64,000 nt of DNA from Pseudolabrys sp035718275 (GTDB lineage Bacteria; Pseudomonadota; Alphaproteobacteria; Rhizobiales; Xanthobacteraceae), in contig DASTHI010000021.1 of assembly GCA_035718275.1 (NCBI GenBank), positions 3,713-67,712 on the forward strand. The letters run 5' to 3'. This document shows positions 24,575 through 33,541 of the stretch, in pieces. The notes beneath the pieces were generated by a model. The model saw nothing but the letters and a program-made list of their open reading frames with translations. It was not told where the DNA came from and did no database searches. Each line of letters begins with the position of its first letter. Within the stretch, counting starts at the first letter, position 1. The translations under genes were made by a program, and so were the position numbers.

Positions 24575-25864
24575 ATGTCTGACGTGAAACCTATTGCTCC
24601 GGTCCGCATCGGCGAAACCGACATTCTCTATGCACAGGGAGTTCGCGCCGGCTCCTGGCTGTTTTTCACAGGACACGAGGCAAGCGATTTCGAACACGGC
24701 ATTGCGGCGCCGGTCGCAGGCAAGCCTGGATTGCCGCTTGGAGGCGCGCCGCGCTATCTGCGCGAAGGACGATTCATATTCGATCGACTCGCCAGGCTCA
24801 TAGCAGATGAAGGCGGCGATCTCCGGCATATTGTGCGAGTCGATCAATATTACCCGCGCGCTGAATGCGTGAATCCCTACCAGCGGGCGCGCAAGACACT
24901 ACTGAAGGATTACGTGCCGCCGAGCACTTCGGTGCTGATGGAAGAGTTGTTGACCGAGAGTGCCAGCATGAATGTTTCGCTGCTGGCAGTGTTGCCGGGC
25001 GAGGGCCGCGAGCCAAGAGCCGCGCGGCCGGAAGGTGTCCCGGTGCCGCAACATTCCGGCTTTATCGCTTCGCTCGTCTGCGGTGACTATGTCTTCGTCG
25101 CCGGGCAGATGCCTAACAACGAAGCGATGACGGGCCTTGATCCGAAAGCTTATCGGCCGCCCAATGCGGTGTGGAATGGCACGGACATCCGGTTGCAGAC
25201 GGAATTCCTGATCACGGGGCGTCTCAAGCCCGGTCTCGAAGCAGGTGGCAGCTCACTCAGGAACGCCATCAAAGCGCAGGTCTATCTCACCGACATCAGC
25301 GACCTGCCGGAATTCCTTGATGTCTGGAACAGCCACTTTGGCGACAATCCATGTGCACTTACGGTGGTGGCGACCAAGGGGCTCGCGCTGCTGGAATCGA
25401 AAATCGAAATCAATGTTCTTGGCGTCCGGGATGGTGGGAAGATCAAGAAGCAGATCGTCCATCATGACAAGTCGGCTGCCATGCGGCTCGGTCCCGCCGC
25501 CGTACGTGCCGGCGATCTGCTGTGCCTGTCGGCCCTGTATGCAGCGGACGCGGAGGGCGCACTGGAGGTCGTGCGAAAATCCGCCAGCTTGCGTCACCTT
25601 GGAGTGCCAGCCCAGCACCAGATGCGAGCAATTCTCGACGGCGCCGACGAAATCTGCAGAGCGGGAGGCACCTCGCTCGCAAACGTGGTCCGCGCACATC
25701 ACTTCGTCGGCGATCTCGGCGTCGTTTATCCGGCACTTCGTGTCTGGCAGGACCGACTTTCCGGAGCACCGCTCCCATTCGCGGCGGTGCGAACGCCGTC
25801 GCCGATGCCCATTCCCGGATGCGATATCGTGATGGACATGTGGGCCTACAGGCCGGGCCAGTAA
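24575..25864 (+). CDS. protein with three fused RidA/YjgF domains
   Basis: This is a 429-residue protein built of three consecutive RidA-fold segments, approximately residues 16-140, 160-285 and 298-427. Each shows the family pattern of a hydrophobic strand (WLFFTGHEA, YVFVAGQMP, LLCLSALYA), a long helix, a VxVDQYY/VYLTD/HHFVGD strand and a C-terminal strand. RidA normally works as a homotrimer, so one chain here could fold into a complete pseudo-trimer. None of the three units keeps the catalytic Arg of RidA: the matching sites read PPSTSV, NPCALTVV and PLPFAAV. The start is ATG 24575 with GGGGAGG six bases upstream. It is divergent from an importer operon and tail-to-tail with the LeuCD-like pair. 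Function is unknown; metabolite binding or a non-deaminase hydrolytic role is possible. Confidence 0.85.
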   Translation: MSDVKPIAPVRIGETDILYAQGVRAGSWLFFTGHEASDFEHGIAAPVAGKPGLPLGGAPRYLREGRFIFDRLARLIADEGGDLRHIVRVDQYYPRAECVNPYQRARKTLLKDYVPPSTSVLMEELLTESASMNVSLLAVLPGEGREPRAARPEGVPVPQHSGFIASLVCGDYVFVAGQMPNNEAMTGLDPKAYRPPNAVWNGTDIRLQTEFLITGRLKPGLEAGGSSLRNAIKAQVYLTDISDLPEFLDVWNSHFGDNPCALTVVATKGLALLESKIEINVLGVRDGGKIKKQIVHHDKSAAMRLGPAAVRAGDLLCLSALYAADAEGALEVVRKSASLRHLGVPAQHQMRAILDGADEICRAGGTSLANVVRAHHFVGDLGVVYPALRVWQDRLSGAPLPFAAVRTPSPMPIPGCDIVMDMWAYRPGQ

Positions 25865-25891
25865 AGTCGGCGATCGCCGTTAGATGAACCG

Positions 25892-26509
25892 CTATGCTCT
25901 GCGTGGAATTGCCCATGGTCGGGCAATACTGTCCTTCGCCTTGAAGGCTTCGATCCGTTCGCGATAGCTCTCGGTCAGATCGACATCATCCCAGCCATTG
26001 AGCAGTTGATTGCGACTGGTCGGATCGATCTCGAATGAAACGAGCATACCCGCGCAATCGATCGTTTGCCGTTCGAGGTCGATCTTCATCTCTGCGGCGG
26101 GGTTGGCGTGGATGAGAGCGGCGAGCCCGGCAAGCTCGGATTCTGTGATCACGGTGGTCAACAGACCGTTTTTCACCGCGTTTTGCGCGAAAATGTCGCC
26201 GAACGAGGGTGCGATGATGCAGCGAAAGCCATAATCGCATAGTGCGTAGACCGCTGCCTCGCGCGAGGAGCCACCGCCGAAATTACGTCCTGCTAGCAGG
26301 ATTCTGGCATTGCGGTACGCTTGTTGGTTCAAGGGAAAATCGGTCCGCTCCTTGCCCTCCGCATTTCGCCGCAGGTCGTCAAACAAGACGCTTCCGAGGC
26401 CTTTTGATCGTGGCCATTTGAGATAACGAGCCGGCAGAATTTGATCGGTATTCACGTTCGGCAACAGCAGCGGACAACACCTGGCCGTAAGACGAACAAA
26501 CTTTTCCAT
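25892..26509 (-). CDS. LeuD-like aconitase-family dehydratase small subunit
   Basis: This is a protein of about 205 residues of the bacterial LeuD type, starting at ATG 26509 just before LLLPNVNTDQILPARYLK, the substrate-loop region. NFGGGSSREAAVYAL replaces the usual NFGCGSSREHAPWAL, so two conserved positions differ (Cys to Gly, His to Ala), which argues for a paralogue with another substrate than isopropylmalate. It begins 8 bp after the large-subunit stop and must form a heterodimer with it. Candidate reactions are hydration or dehydration of methylmalate-, dimethylmalate- or maleate-like acids made by the island. Confidence 0.88.
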   Translation of the reverse strand: MEKFVRLTARCCPLLLPNVNTDQILPARYLKWPRSKGLGSVLFDDLRRNAEGKERTDFPLNQQAYRNARILLAGRNFGGGSSREAAVYALCDYGFRCIIAPSFGDIFAQNAVKNGLLTTVITESELAGLAALIHANPAAEMKIDLERQTIDCAGMLVSFEIDPTSRNQLLNGWDDVDLTESYRERIEAFKAKDSIARPWAIPRRA

Positions 26510-26517
26510 TCCATGTC

Positions 26518-27930
26518 CTATAAATTGCGTCCGGCCAGCATCGGCCTGACATCGGCGAGATGACCGTTCACGGCGGCTGCGGCAACCATTGCCGGCGACA
26601 TCAGGTGCGTGCGCGCGCCGGGACCTTGGCGACCGCGAAAATTCCGGTTGGTCGTCGACGCGCAACGCTCGCCGGGCGGCACGACATCTCCGTTGATGCC
26701 GACGCACATCGAGCATCCTGAATCGACCCATTCGAGGCCTGCTTCACGGAAAATCCTGTCGAGACCCTCTTCCTCCGCCTGTCGCTTCACCGTGGAGGAG
26801 CCCGGCGACACGAGACCCGGCACTTTGCTCGCGCGGCCGGCCAGAACGGCGGCGGCAGCACGCAGATCCTCGATGCGCGCGTTTGTGCAGGAGCCGATGA
26901 AGATCCTGTCGATCGCGATGTCGGTCAGCTTGGTGCCAGGCGCTATACCCATATAGTCAAGCGCCTCGCGTATATATTGGGCGCGCGTCGCGTCCGCTTC
27001 ACGGGACGGATCCGGAACGCGCGCGTCAATGGGCAAGGCATCGTCCGGCGTCGTACCCCATGTGACAATCGGAGCGATTTCGCTTGCCTCAAGCGAGATC
27101 TCGCGATCGAAAATAGCATCATCGTCCGTTCTGAGGCTCGACCAGGCCTCAATGGCCCGCTCGAAATCGACTCCCGTCGGAGCATAGGGGCGGCCGCTGA
27201 GGTAGCCGAAAGTCGTCGCATCAGGGGCGACCATTCCGCATCGCGCTCCTGCCTCGATCGACATATTGCAGAGCGTCATGCGGCCTTCCATTGTGAGAGC
27301 ACGGATCGTGCTGCCTGCAAACTCAATCGCATGTCCCTGTGCGCCGTCGGCGCCCACGCGCGCAATGATGGAAAGTGCGATGTCCTTCGATGCGATGCCC
27401 GCTGCCGCCTTGCCATCGACAACCACGCGCATGCGTTTCGGCTTCTTTTGCCATAGAGTTTGAGTCATCAACACATGTGCGACCTCGGATGCGCCGATTC
27501 CGAAGGCGTAAGCGCCAAACGCGCCATGTGTGGATGTGTGGCTGTCCCCGCAGACGATCAGAAGTCCCGGCAGCGTCAATCCCTGTTCTGGACCTACGAC
27601 ATGTACGATGCCCTGACGAGAGTCGCGTAAGCCGAACAGAGTGATCTGATTTCCTGAGGTATTGGCTTCCAGCCGACTTACCATTGCAGCAATTTCGGGA
27701 TTCTCAATCCCCTGTCCACGCCGCCGCGTCGGCACGTAATGGTCCGCGATGCCGAACGTTAACTCGGGACGTGCGACGCCGCGCCCCCGCGTTTTCAACT
27801 GGCTGAACGCATGGAATGACCCCTCATGGACGTAGTGGCGATCGACCCAGAGCAGGGCAGCTCCGTCTTCGCGGCGCGCGATCTCGTGCGCGGCCCAAAG
27901 CTTGTCGACCAGAGTTCGTGCCTCGTTCAT
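26518..27930 (-). CDS. LeuC-like aconitase-family dehydratase large subunit
   Basis: This is a protein of about 470 residues of the 3-isopropylmalate dehydratase large-subunit family. The [4Fe-4S] ligands are C in IGSCTNARIEDL and the CxxC of SGCSMCVG; CGDSHTSTHGAFGA and the C-terminal RNFRGRQG are also conserved. The start is ATG 27930, where homology (LVDKLWAAHE) begins, although the frame is open to 28014. It is paired with the LeuD-like small subunit. The genes diverge from a GntR/UTRA-Liv-lyase operon across 131 bp, which points to catabolism rather than leucine synthesis; a leuCD role cannot be formally excluded. Confidence 0.88.
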   Translation of the reverse strand: MNEARTLVDKLWAAHEIARREDGAALLWVDRHYVHEGSFHAFSQLKTRGRGVARPELTFGIADHYVPTRRRGQGIENPEIAAMVSRLEANTSGNQITLFGLRDSRQGIVHVVGPEQGLTLPGLLIVCGDSHTSTHGAFGAYAFGIGASEVAHVLMTQTLWQKKPKRMRVVVDGKAAAGIASKDIALSIIARVGADGAQGHAIEFAGSTIRALTMEGRMTLCNMSIEAGARCGMVAPDATTFGYLSGRPYAPTGVDFERAIEAWSSLRTDDDAIFDREISLEASEIAPIVTWGTTPDDALPIDARVPDPSREADATRAQYIREALDYMGIAPGTKLTDIAIDRIFIGSCTNARIEDLRAAAAVLAGRASKVPGLVSPGSSTVKRQAEEEGLDRIFREAGLEWVDSGCSMCVGINGDVVPPGERCASTTNRNFRGRQGPGARTHLMSPAMVAAAAVNGHLADVRPMLAGRNL

Positions 27931-28061
27931 GCCGATCCGCTGTCGCCCACGTCCGCTGTCGCTCAGCTGCGGGCTTGTCCAAGGTCTGCAATATTGTATG
28001 CTAAAAAATACCAAGTAAAGCGCCGGCTAGCGGCGGGCGCTCGGGTGAGGGGAGCGCGGCA

Positions 28062-28910
28062 TTGCGCGACTGGCTGGGCGAAGCGAAGGCAAAGCAAGTC
28101 TATTTGGTGCTGCGCGATCGCATTCTGAGCGGTGCAGTCAGCTTTGGAACACGACTTCCGAACGAGAATGAATTGGCAGAGCATCACGGCGTGTCGCGGG
28201 TGACGGTTCGTCGCGCCCTTGGTGAACTCGCACGCGAACGACTGATCGAACGTCGCCGCAGTGTCGGCACTCGGGTCATCTACAGGCCGTCGCCGGCGCC
28301 AATGACCGCCGATATCTCCGGCGTCCTTGCCAATCTTGCTGATATGGGGCGGCGCACGACGGTGAAGCTGCTCTCCTTCGAGCATGTTCCTGCCACAGGA
28401 GTGGTAGCCCAGATGCTTGGCGCCGCGCCGAATGAGCTGTTGCAGCGATCCGTACGTGTGCGTTCGGTGGATGGATTGCCGTTCTCCTATCTGACGGCGC
28501 ATGTTCCCGAAAACATATCGATTACATTTACCCGCCAGGAACTTGCTTCTCAGCCTTTGCTCGAGCTGCTCGAGCGGGCCGGCGTGAAGGTCGACCACGC
28601 ACGGCAACGGATCAGCGCAGGACTTGCTGCTCCCGATGTGGCGAAGGCGCTTGGATTGCATACGGGGTCACCCCTGATCGAGCTTGTTCGCGTGGTCTAC
28701 GATCAGGCCGGTCGCGCCGTCGAGCATCTGCACGCGCTCTATCGGCCAGACCGGTATGCATTTGAATTTGATGTTGTGCGCATGGGCAGTGCGGACGCGA
28801 AAGCGTGGGCTCCGGTATCTCGCCATGGGCCGAGGACGGGGGCCGCAAGGACGAAATTGCAAGCATTCAAACACAGGGCGGAGTCTGCGGGATTGCCGTC
28901 CCAAAGCTGA
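28062..28910 (+). CDS. GntR family transcriptional regulator (HutC/UTRA type)
   Basis: This is a 282-residue regulator. The N-terminal winged helix (residues about 8-75, LPNENELAEHHGVSRVTVRRAL and the wing RRSVGTRV) is followed by a UTRA ligand domain (about 95-245; note PLLELLERAGVKV and IELVRVVYD). The frame begins with TTG 28062 behind GAGGGGA. It heads the Liv-type importer operon and diverges from the LeuCD-like genes. The AT-rich stretch 27991-28011, GTAT-N8-ATAC, is a possible but weak operator. HutC-type regulators usually sense a pathway intermediate such as urocanate. Confidence 0.9.
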   Translation: MRDWLGEAKAKQVYLVLRDRILSGAVSFGTRLPNENELAEHHGVSRVTVRRALGELARERLIERRRSVGTRVIYRPSPAPMTADISGVLANLADMGRRTTVKLLSFEHVPATGVVAQMLGAAPNELLQRSVRVRSVDGLPFSYLTAHVPENISITFTRQELASQPLLELLERAGVKVDHARQRISAGLAAPDVAKALGLHTGSPLIELVRVVYDQAGRAVEHLHALYRPDRYAFEFDVVRMGSADAKAWAPVSRHGPRTGAARTKLQAFKHRAESAGLPSQS

Positions 28911-28924
28911 AGAGGAGGAAACAG

Positions 28925-30154
28925 ATGCCTAAGAATACGTTCACACTCAGCCGCCGCCGCTTTCTCGCCGGCACCGGCCTCAACGCCGTAGCCATTGCGA
29001 CCGCAACGCTCTCGATGCCGGCTGTGCTGCGCGCACAAGCGGCGGGCGTGAAGCTCGGTGTCCTGCATCCAGTCACCGGCGCACTGTCCTACTCGGGTCA
29101 GCAGGGCAGGCTTGGGGCGACGCTAGCGATCGAAGAGATCAATGCCGCCGGCGGGGTGAAGGGATTGGGCAAGATTGATGCCGTCCTCGGAGACGCCCAA
29201 TCAACGCCCGACGGGGGTGTGGCGGAAGTCGAGAAAATGAATTCGGCCGGCGTTGCTTGCATCGTCGGCGGCTATGCCAGCAACATCTGCCTTGCGACCA
29301 CACAAGCGGCAGCGCGCTACGGACTGCCCTATGCCGTCGATGTCGGCGTCGCTGACGGCATCGTGACCCGCGGTCTTAAAAACACATTCCGCTTTGGCCC
29401 GGGCTTCGGGGTTATCTCCAAGACTGCGCTGGCCAACCTTACGGCCATCAATGACCAGGCGGGGAAGCCCGCGAAGACCGTGATGATCGTGCACGAAGAC
29501 TCGCTGTTCGGCTCAGGCCTGGCAAAGCTGCTCAACGCACAGCTTCCGCAGCAAGGCTTCCAGATCCTGGAGACAATTCCGCATCCGACGCCGACCCGCG
29601 ACTTCAACAATGTGGTCCTCAAGATCAAGGCGCAGAATCCGGATCTGGTCATTCCGGCCAACTACTACAATGAGTATGTCCTGCTCGCCCGCACGATGCA
29701 GCAGCAGCATGTTCGGCCGAAGGGCATATATTCGGTACTTGGCGGTGCCGCCTCGTCTTACAAGTTCGTCAAGGAATTCCCCGAGGCAGCCAGGTACATC
29801 ATGGACTGCAATCACTGGTTCGATCCACACAATGATAAGGCTCTCGCATTGAAGAAGAAGGTGGAAGGCAAGAACCAGTTCTTCACCTACGAAGTGTACA
29901 TGAATTACAGTTGCGTATACCTGATCGCCGATGCGCTTCAGCGTGCGGCAAGTGCGGATCGTGCCAAGATCATCGACGCGCTGGCGAGTTCGACGTTCTC
30001 GGGTCACGTGATGCCTTATGGGCCGACCAAGTTCGTCAATGGGCAGAACGAGGGCGCAGCGCCGGTCAATACGCAGGTGCTGGACAACGACATCAAGGTG
30101 ATCCTGCCGGCTAAGTTCGCAAACGCGAAGCCGGTTTTCCCGATGCCGGCCTGA
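28925..30154 (+). CDS. ABC transporter substrate-binding protein, branched-chain amino acid/amide type
   Basis: This is a 409-residue type-I periplasmic binding protein (Peripla_BP_6). It has a Tat-type signal, SRRRFLAG at residues 9-16, with cleavage near LRAQA (about residue 38). ATG 28925 is preceded by GAGGAGG. Typical features are GVLHPVTGALSYSGQQ and IVGGYASNICLATTQAA. It precedes livHMGF-like genes with a 25-bp gap, giving a complete importer. This HAAT family also imports amides, urea and aromatic acids, so the ligand need not be an amino acid. Confidence 0.92.
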   Translation: MPKNTFTLSRRRFLAGTGLNAVAIATATLSMPAVLRAQAAGVKLGVLHPVTGALSYSGQQGRLGATLAIEEINAAGGVKGLGKIDAVLGDAQSTPDGGVAEVEKMNSAGVACIVGGYASNICLATTQAAARYGLPYAVDVGVADGIVTRGLKNTFRFGPGFGVISKTALANLTAINDQAGKPAKTVMIVHEDSLFGSGLAKLLNAQLPQQGFQILETIPHPTPTRDFNNVVLKIKAQNPDLVIPANYYNEYVLLARTMQQQHVRPKGIYSVLGGAASSYKFVKEFPEAARYIMDCNHWFDPHNDKALALKKKVEGKNQFFTYEVYMNYSCVYLIADALQRAASADRAKIIDALASSTFSGHVMPYGPTKFVNGQNEGAAPVNTQVLDNDIKVILPAKFANAKPVFPMPA

Positions 30155-30179
30155 GCATCATGACGCAGCGGGTGGTGCC

Positions 30180-31094
30180 ATGCGCATCATCCGCAGCCGT
30201 CGCCTGCGAAGTGCCGCGTCCGTGCTCTCGCCAACGATATTAGTTCCAGCGGTTCTCAACGGTTTGATGATGGGCGCCGTCTACGCGCTTGTCGCTCTCG
30301 GACTGACGCTGATCTACGGCGTTTTGCACATCATCAATTTTGCGCATGGCGCACTGTTGAGTGCGGCCCTGTTCGCCGCCTTTTTTGCCTATCGCGTGCT
30401 GGGCCTCGATCCTTACATCGCGGCGCTTCTGCTGGCGCCGCTGTTCTTTGCATTTGGCTATGGCCTGCAGCGATTCGTTATCGGGCCAGCATCACGAGGC
30501 GATGACCGCAACATGCTTTTGGTGACCTTGGGCATTGCCGTCATCATCGAGAACGCATTGTTACTCGCGTTCCGTGCCGATACGCGGACGATAAATGTCC
30601 CTTACGCGTTCGAGACGATTAATTTCGGATTTGCGTTTCTTGCGGTTCCGCGTGTGATCGGTTTCGTCACAGTCTTCGTCGTCGCCCTCGCGCTCTGGCT
30701 CATCATGACCTTCACCGATATGGGCCGTGCGATTCGCGCCGTGGCAAAGGAAAAACTTGGCGCCGAGCTCGCCGGAATTGACGTTGCTCACATCTATGCC
30801 ATGACCTTTGGTCTCGGCACCGCCTGCGTCGCGATCGCCGCCTGCCTGCTGATTCCGACCTATTACGTCAATCCCGGCGTCGGCAATGCTTTCGTTCTTG
30901 TTGCTTTCACGATCGTTGTGCTGGGCGGAATGGGTTCGGTGCCCGGCGCGCTGATCGGGGCAATGCTCATCGGAGTCGTCGAAAGCATATCGGGTTTATT
31001 CCTTGGCGAGTCGCTCGGCCAGATCGGCATTTTCGTAATCTTCATTTTCGTACTTCTGGTGCGGCCGAGTGGGCTGTTTGGGGCGCGTGCATGA
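30180..31094 (+). CDS. ABC transporter permease, LivH type
   Basis: This is a 304-residue membrane protein with about eight helices and the LivH hallmarks NGLMMGAVYALVALGLTLIYG, INFAHGALL and the ATPase-contact loop AVAKEKLGAELAGID, with VVLGGMGSVPGALIGA near the C-terminus. It overlaps the LivM-like gene by ATGA (31091-31094). The two permeases form the heterodimeric channel of the importer. Confidence 0.92.
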   Translation: MRIIRSRRLRSAASVLSPTILVPAVLNGLMMGAVYALVALGLTLIYGVLHIINFAHGALLSAALFAAFFAYRVLGLDPYIAALLLAPLFFAFGYGLQRFVIGPASRGDDRNMLLVTLGIAVIIENALLLAFRADTRTINVPYAFETINFGFAFLAVPRVIGFVTVFVVALALWLIMTFTDMGRAIRAVAKEKLGAELAGIDVAHIYAMTFGLGTACVAIAACLLIPTYYVNPGVGNAFVLVAFTIVVLGGMGSVPGALIGAMLIGVVESISGLFLGESLGQIGIFVIFIFVLLVRPSGLFGARA

Positions 31095-32083
31095 AGGAGC
31101 TGACGCCAATTGCCGCAGTACTGACTGTCCTTGCCGCAGTCCCTTTGTTCGTGCATTCCAACACGACGCTCAATTTCCTCGTCATCGCTTTGATGATCGC
31201 GCTGGCCGGGCAGGGTTGGAACGTTCTCGGCGGGTACGGCGGCCAATACTCGTTTGGTCATGCGGCGTTCTTCGGCACGGGGGCCTATGTCACCGCAGTC
31301 CTTCAGGTGCGTTATGGCATTAACGCGTGGCTTGGATTCGTTGCCGGCATTGCGGCGGGCGCGGCCCTTGGCGGCGTGATCGGGGCGCTGACTTTCCGGT
31401 CGGGCTTGCGCGGTTCCTATTTTGCACTGGTCACGCTCGCGTTTGCCGAAGTGTTGAGGATCGTTGCAAGCGTCGCTCCGATCACAGGCGCGGGCGTCGG
31501 TACCTTAATGACCCTCGAGCTCGGTTTGCATGCGCTCCAGTTTGAGAGCCGCGCCGCATTCTACTGGGTGATCCTGACGCTGGTCGGAGCATCGCTGATC
31601 ATTGTGCACTTCATCGAGCGCTCAAGGTTCGGCGTATGGCTGGTCGCGGTGCGCGAAAATGAGGACGCGGCGCAGGCGCTCGGTGTCGATGCAAGGAAGA
31701 TCAAGACCATCGCAATGACGATTTCCGGCGCGATCACTGCAGCCGCCGGATGCTTCTACGCGCAATATTTTCTGTTCGTCGACTCGGGCATCGCCTATGG
31801 AACATGGATCTCGATCGAGGCGCTGCTGACGCCGATCATCGGGGGTGTCGGCACGGTCTTTGGGCCGTTGCTCGGCGCGCTGGTGGTCAAGTCGCTGGGC
31901 GAGGGCGCGAAACTCGTCACCGGCGATGTGCCGGGTCTCGACCTGATCGTATACGGTGCAGTCCTTGTGCTTGTCATCGCTTTTGCCCCGCGCGGCCTGA
32001 TTGGTGGTTTGTATCAAGCCGGCAGGTATCTGCGCCGGCTTGCCGTATCTCCAACCATTCCCCTTCGCAAGGTGCGGTCATGA
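31091..32083 (+). CDS. ABC transporter permease, LivM type
   Basis: This is a 330-residue permease with about eight to ten membrane helices. LivM signatures are GGYGGQYSFGHAAFFGTGAY, LRGSYFALVTLAFAEVLR, VRENEDAAQALGVDARKIK (the EAA-like loop) and GGVGTVFGPLLGAL. Both ends overlap neighbours by four bases (ATGA), so livH-, livM- and livG-like genes are tightly coupled. Confidence 0.92.
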   Translation: MKELTPIAAVLTVLAAVPLFVHSNTTLNFLVIALMIALAGQGWNVLGGYGGQYSFGHAAFFGTGAYVTAVLQVRYGINAWLGFVAGIAAGAALGGVIGALTFRSGLRGSYFALVTLAFAEVLRIVASVAPITGAGVGTLMTLELGLHALQFESRAAFYWVILTLVGASLIIVHFIERSRFGVWLVAVRENEDAAQALGVDARKIKTIAMTISGAITAAAGCFYAQYFLFVDSGIAYGTWISIEALLTPIIGGVGTVFGPLLGALVVKSLGEGAKLVTGDVPGLDLIVYGAVLVLVIAFAPRGLIGGLYQAGRYLRRLAVSPTIPLRKVRS

Positions 32084-32832
32084 GCGAGCCGTTGCTCGTG
32101 GTTGATCGCGTCACGCGCCGCTTCGGCGGCTTGCTGGCCGTGAATGCCGCATCGCTCTCGGCGCAGCAGGGACGCATCACTGCCCTTATCGGTCCGAACG
32201 GCGCCGGAAAGACCACGCTCTTTGCGATGATTTCAGGATTCATACCCGCAAGCGAGGGAATCATCCGCTTTGCGGGCGAAGACATCGGAGGCGAGCCGCC
32301 GCATCGTCTCGCGCGCCGCGGCATTGCCCGCACTTTCCAGATCGTGCAGCCGTTCGCCGGACTTTCGGTTTGCGAGAATATTCTTGTCGGGGCGCATCTG
32401 CATCATCGCGCACGAGAGGCCGCCCTTGCGGCCGCCGAGGCGGTCGGCCGCAAGGTGGGACTTGGCGACCTGCTCGAACGTGCCGCGGACACGTTGACAG
32501 TTGCTGGGCGAAAGCGGCTCGAACTCGCGCGTGCGCTGGCGATCTCGCCGCGCCTTTTGCTGCTGGACGAGGTGCTGGCCGGGCTCAATCCATCCGAAAT
32601 CCGGGATTTTGTTCCGGTGATCCGCGGCCTATGCGACGAAGGAATTACCATCATCATGATCGAGCATGTCATGCAGGCTGTGATGAGCCTCGCCGAACAC
32701 GTGTTTGTGCTGGCGGAAGGGCGCGTCATCGCCGATGGCACGCCGGCGCAGGTCGCTGCCGACCCCTTGGTGATCGAGGCCTATCTCGGCCACGGTGCCG
32801 CTGCAAAGCTGAGGGCGTCGCATGCAGGCTGA
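32080..32832 (+). CDS. ABC transporter ATP-binding protein, LivG type
   Basis: This is a 250-residue ATPase with Walker A GPNGAGKTT (38-46), Walker B LLLLDEVLAGLNP and switch His in IEHVM. The signature region is the relaxed LTVAGRKRLELARAL often seen in LivG proteins, in place of LSGGQ. The start at ATG 32080 overlaps the LivM-like stop; the longer open frame upstream is ignored because it lies inside that gene. Confidence 0.92.
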   Translation: MSEPLLVVDRVTRRFGGLLAVNAASLSAQQGRITALIGPNGAGKTTLFAMISGFIPASEGIIRFAGEDIGGEPPHRLARRGIARTFQIVQPFAGLSVCENILVGAHLHHRAREAALAAAEAVGRKVGLGDLLERAADTLTVAGRKRLELARALAISPRLLLLDEVLAGLNPSEIRDFVPVIRGLCDEGITIIMIEHVMQAVMSLAEHVFVLAEGRVIADGTPAQVAADPLVIEAYLGHGAAAKLRASHAG

Positions 32833-33538
32833 ACCCATGCTGTCGGTCCGTGATCTGCACGCCGGCTACGGAGAAACGGAAGTGCTGCGCGGCGTCGATC
32901 TTGAGGTGAATGCAGGCGAGATCGTCGCGCTGCTGGGATCCAATGGCGTCGGCAAATCCACCCTCAACCGAATTATCTCCGGTATACAACGCCCGCGTTC
33001 CGGCTCGATTGTCTTCGACGGCGCGAACATCGATCGGGAGAAGCCATCGACCATCGTCGCACACGGGCTGACACACGTGCCGGAGGGCCGGAGAATTTTT
33101 CCCAACCTGACGGTGCGGGATAATCTTGATCTCGGCAGCTATCGTCGGGCCGGAGCGCGGCGTGCGCAGAATCGCGAACGTATCTTCGCTATCTTTCCAC
33201 GCCTGTTCGAGCGCCGAAACCAACGCGCGGGGACGCTCTCGGGCGGTGAGCAGCAGATGCTGGCCATAGGTCGCGGGTTGATGGCCGAACCCAAGCTTAT
33301 CATTCTCGACGAGCCATCGCTTGGCCTCTCGCCACTGCTCGTCGAGGAGTTGTTTGCGCTGATCAAGCGCATCAACGTGGATGGCGTTTCGGTCCTGCTG
33401 GTCGAACAGAATGTCGTCCAGAGCCTTGAAGTTGCCGACCGGGCCTACATCCTGGCCGAAGGTAAATTCGTCATGTCCGGCAGCGCATCGGATATTGGCG
33501 CCAGTCCCGAGCTCAAGCGCGCCTATCTTGGAATGTAG
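32822..33538 (+). CDS. ABC transporter ATP-binding protein, LivF type
   Basis: This is a 238-residue ATPase with Walker A GSNGVGKST (39-47), PEGRRIFPNLTVRDNL (a LivF hallmark), signature LSGGEQQMLAIGRGLM and Walker B IILDEPSLGLSP. It overlaps the LivG-like gene by 11 bp. It completes the five-component HAAT importer, and the lyase gene follows after 3 bp. Confidence 0.93.
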   Translation: MQAEPMLSVRDLHAGYGETEVLRGVDLEVNAGEIVALLGSNGVGKSTLNRIISGIQRPRSGSIVFDGANIDREKPSTIVAHGLTHVPEGRRIFPNLTVRDNLDLGSYRRAGARRAQNRERIFAIFPRLFERRNQRAGTLSGGEQQMLAIGRGLMAEPKLIILDEPSLGLSPLLVEELFALIKRINVDGVSVLLVEQNVVQSLEVADRAYILAEGKFVMSGSASDIGASPELKRAYLGM

Positions 33539-33541
33539 AGC

